A stretch of 7,530 nt of DNA from an uncultured Phascolarctobacterium sp. (GTDB lineage Bacteria; Bacillota; Negativicutes; Acidaminococcales; Acidaminococcaceae): positions 1 to 7,530 of the forward strand of contig USHB01000068.1 of NCBI GenBank assembly GCA_900554395.1, written 5' to 3'. The notes under the pieces are model-generated. The model was not told the DNA's origin. It searched no databases and saw only the letters and a list, made by a program, of their open reading frames with translations. Shown here in pieces: positions 7,480-7,530 of this stretch. Numbering within the stretch: the stretch's first letter is position 1; the number at the start of each line of letters is the position of its first letter. Position numbers and translations under genes: made by a program.

Positions 7480-7483
7480 AAAT

Positions 7484-7491
7484 AAGGGTGA
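7484..7491 (+). promoter_or_regulatory. Ribosome binding site of the right-edge gene
   Basis: AAGGGTGA, resembling the AAGGAGGTGA complement of the 16S rRNA tail, lies 5 nt before the ATG at 7497. It supports a real translation start on the plus strand although only 11 codons follow. Confidence 0.55.
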
Positions 7492-7496
7492 TGTGA

Positions 7497-7530
7497 ATGA
7501 ACATTTTTGTAACTCTGGCTTTGGCAATGC
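7497..7530 (+). CDS. 5' end of a divergent gene, probably a membrane protein (partial)
   Basis: An ATG with a good ribosome binding site opens a frame reading MNIFVTLALAM before the window ends. The residues are hydrophobic, as in a first transmembrane helix or signal sequence. They resemble the start of the manganese efflux pump MntP (E. coli MntP begins MNITATVLLAF), but 11 residues cannot decide this, and no manganese riboswitch of the yybP-ykoY type is visible upstream. Other small transporters beside LysR regulators, such as the YeiH family, are equally possible. The gene may be controlled by the LysR protein. Confidence 0.55.
   Translation, partial: MNIFVTLALAM

Noticed and set aside
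7386..7496. Possible manganese riboswitch (yybP-ykoY) before the right-edge gene
   Set aside because: The 111-bp region is extremely AT-rich and lacks the conserved GC-rich stems and loops of that riboswitch, and it is barely long enough to hold one.
1..7530. CRISPR array, insertion sequence, tRNA or rRNA
   Set aside because: No regularly spaced direct repeats, transposase frame with terminal inverted repeats, tRNA cloverleaf or rRNA segment was seen on either strand.

Overview
The window looks like an ordinary chromosomal segment of a bacterium, most likely a member of the Bacillota. The UvrB and ExoA sequences are of the Firmicute type, Shine-Dalgarno sequences are strong and purine-rich, promoters have TATAAT boxes, and intergenic DNA is AT-rich while the genes have moderate GC. 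A Negativicutes-type host is a guess I cannot test here. Apart from a gene fragment at the right edge, every gene lies on the minus strand.

Layout, left to right. Positions 1-198 hold no gene I can support, but contain a possible small pseudoknot (27-65) and a first copy of a 28-nt hairpin core (124-151). A second copy (210-237) forms the apex of a strong intrinsic terminator (199-248) that abuts the uvrA stop codon. Next come uvrA (248-2989), uvrB (2998-5007) and an ExoIII-family AP endonuclease gene (5026-5778). They are tightly spaced and probably form one transcription unit, exoA-uvrB-uvrA, driven by a good promoter at 5830-5858. Upstream of that promoter lie a DUF2284 cysteine-rich protein gene (5898-6464) and a LysR-family regulator gene (6489-7385), 24 nt apart and probably co-transcribed. 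A compact AT-rich divergent intergenic region (7386-7496) carries an inverted repeat. It separates the regulator from a plus-strand gene cut off after 11 codons.

Function. The exoA-uvrB-uvrA unit joins damage recognition and verification for nucleotide excision repair (UvrA, UvrB) with an AP endonuclease of base excision repair. uvrC is not in the window. The lysR-DUF2284 pair is a separate regulatory or metal-related unit of unknown role. The LysR protein may control the divergent gene.

I found no clearly new system. The points most worth a second look are the UvrA C-terminus, which stops right after the GPEGG motif exactly where the repeated hairpin begins; the paired hairpin copies with one conserved core and different but still complementary outer arms; the inverted repeat in the divergent promoter region; and the possible structured RNA at the left edge.
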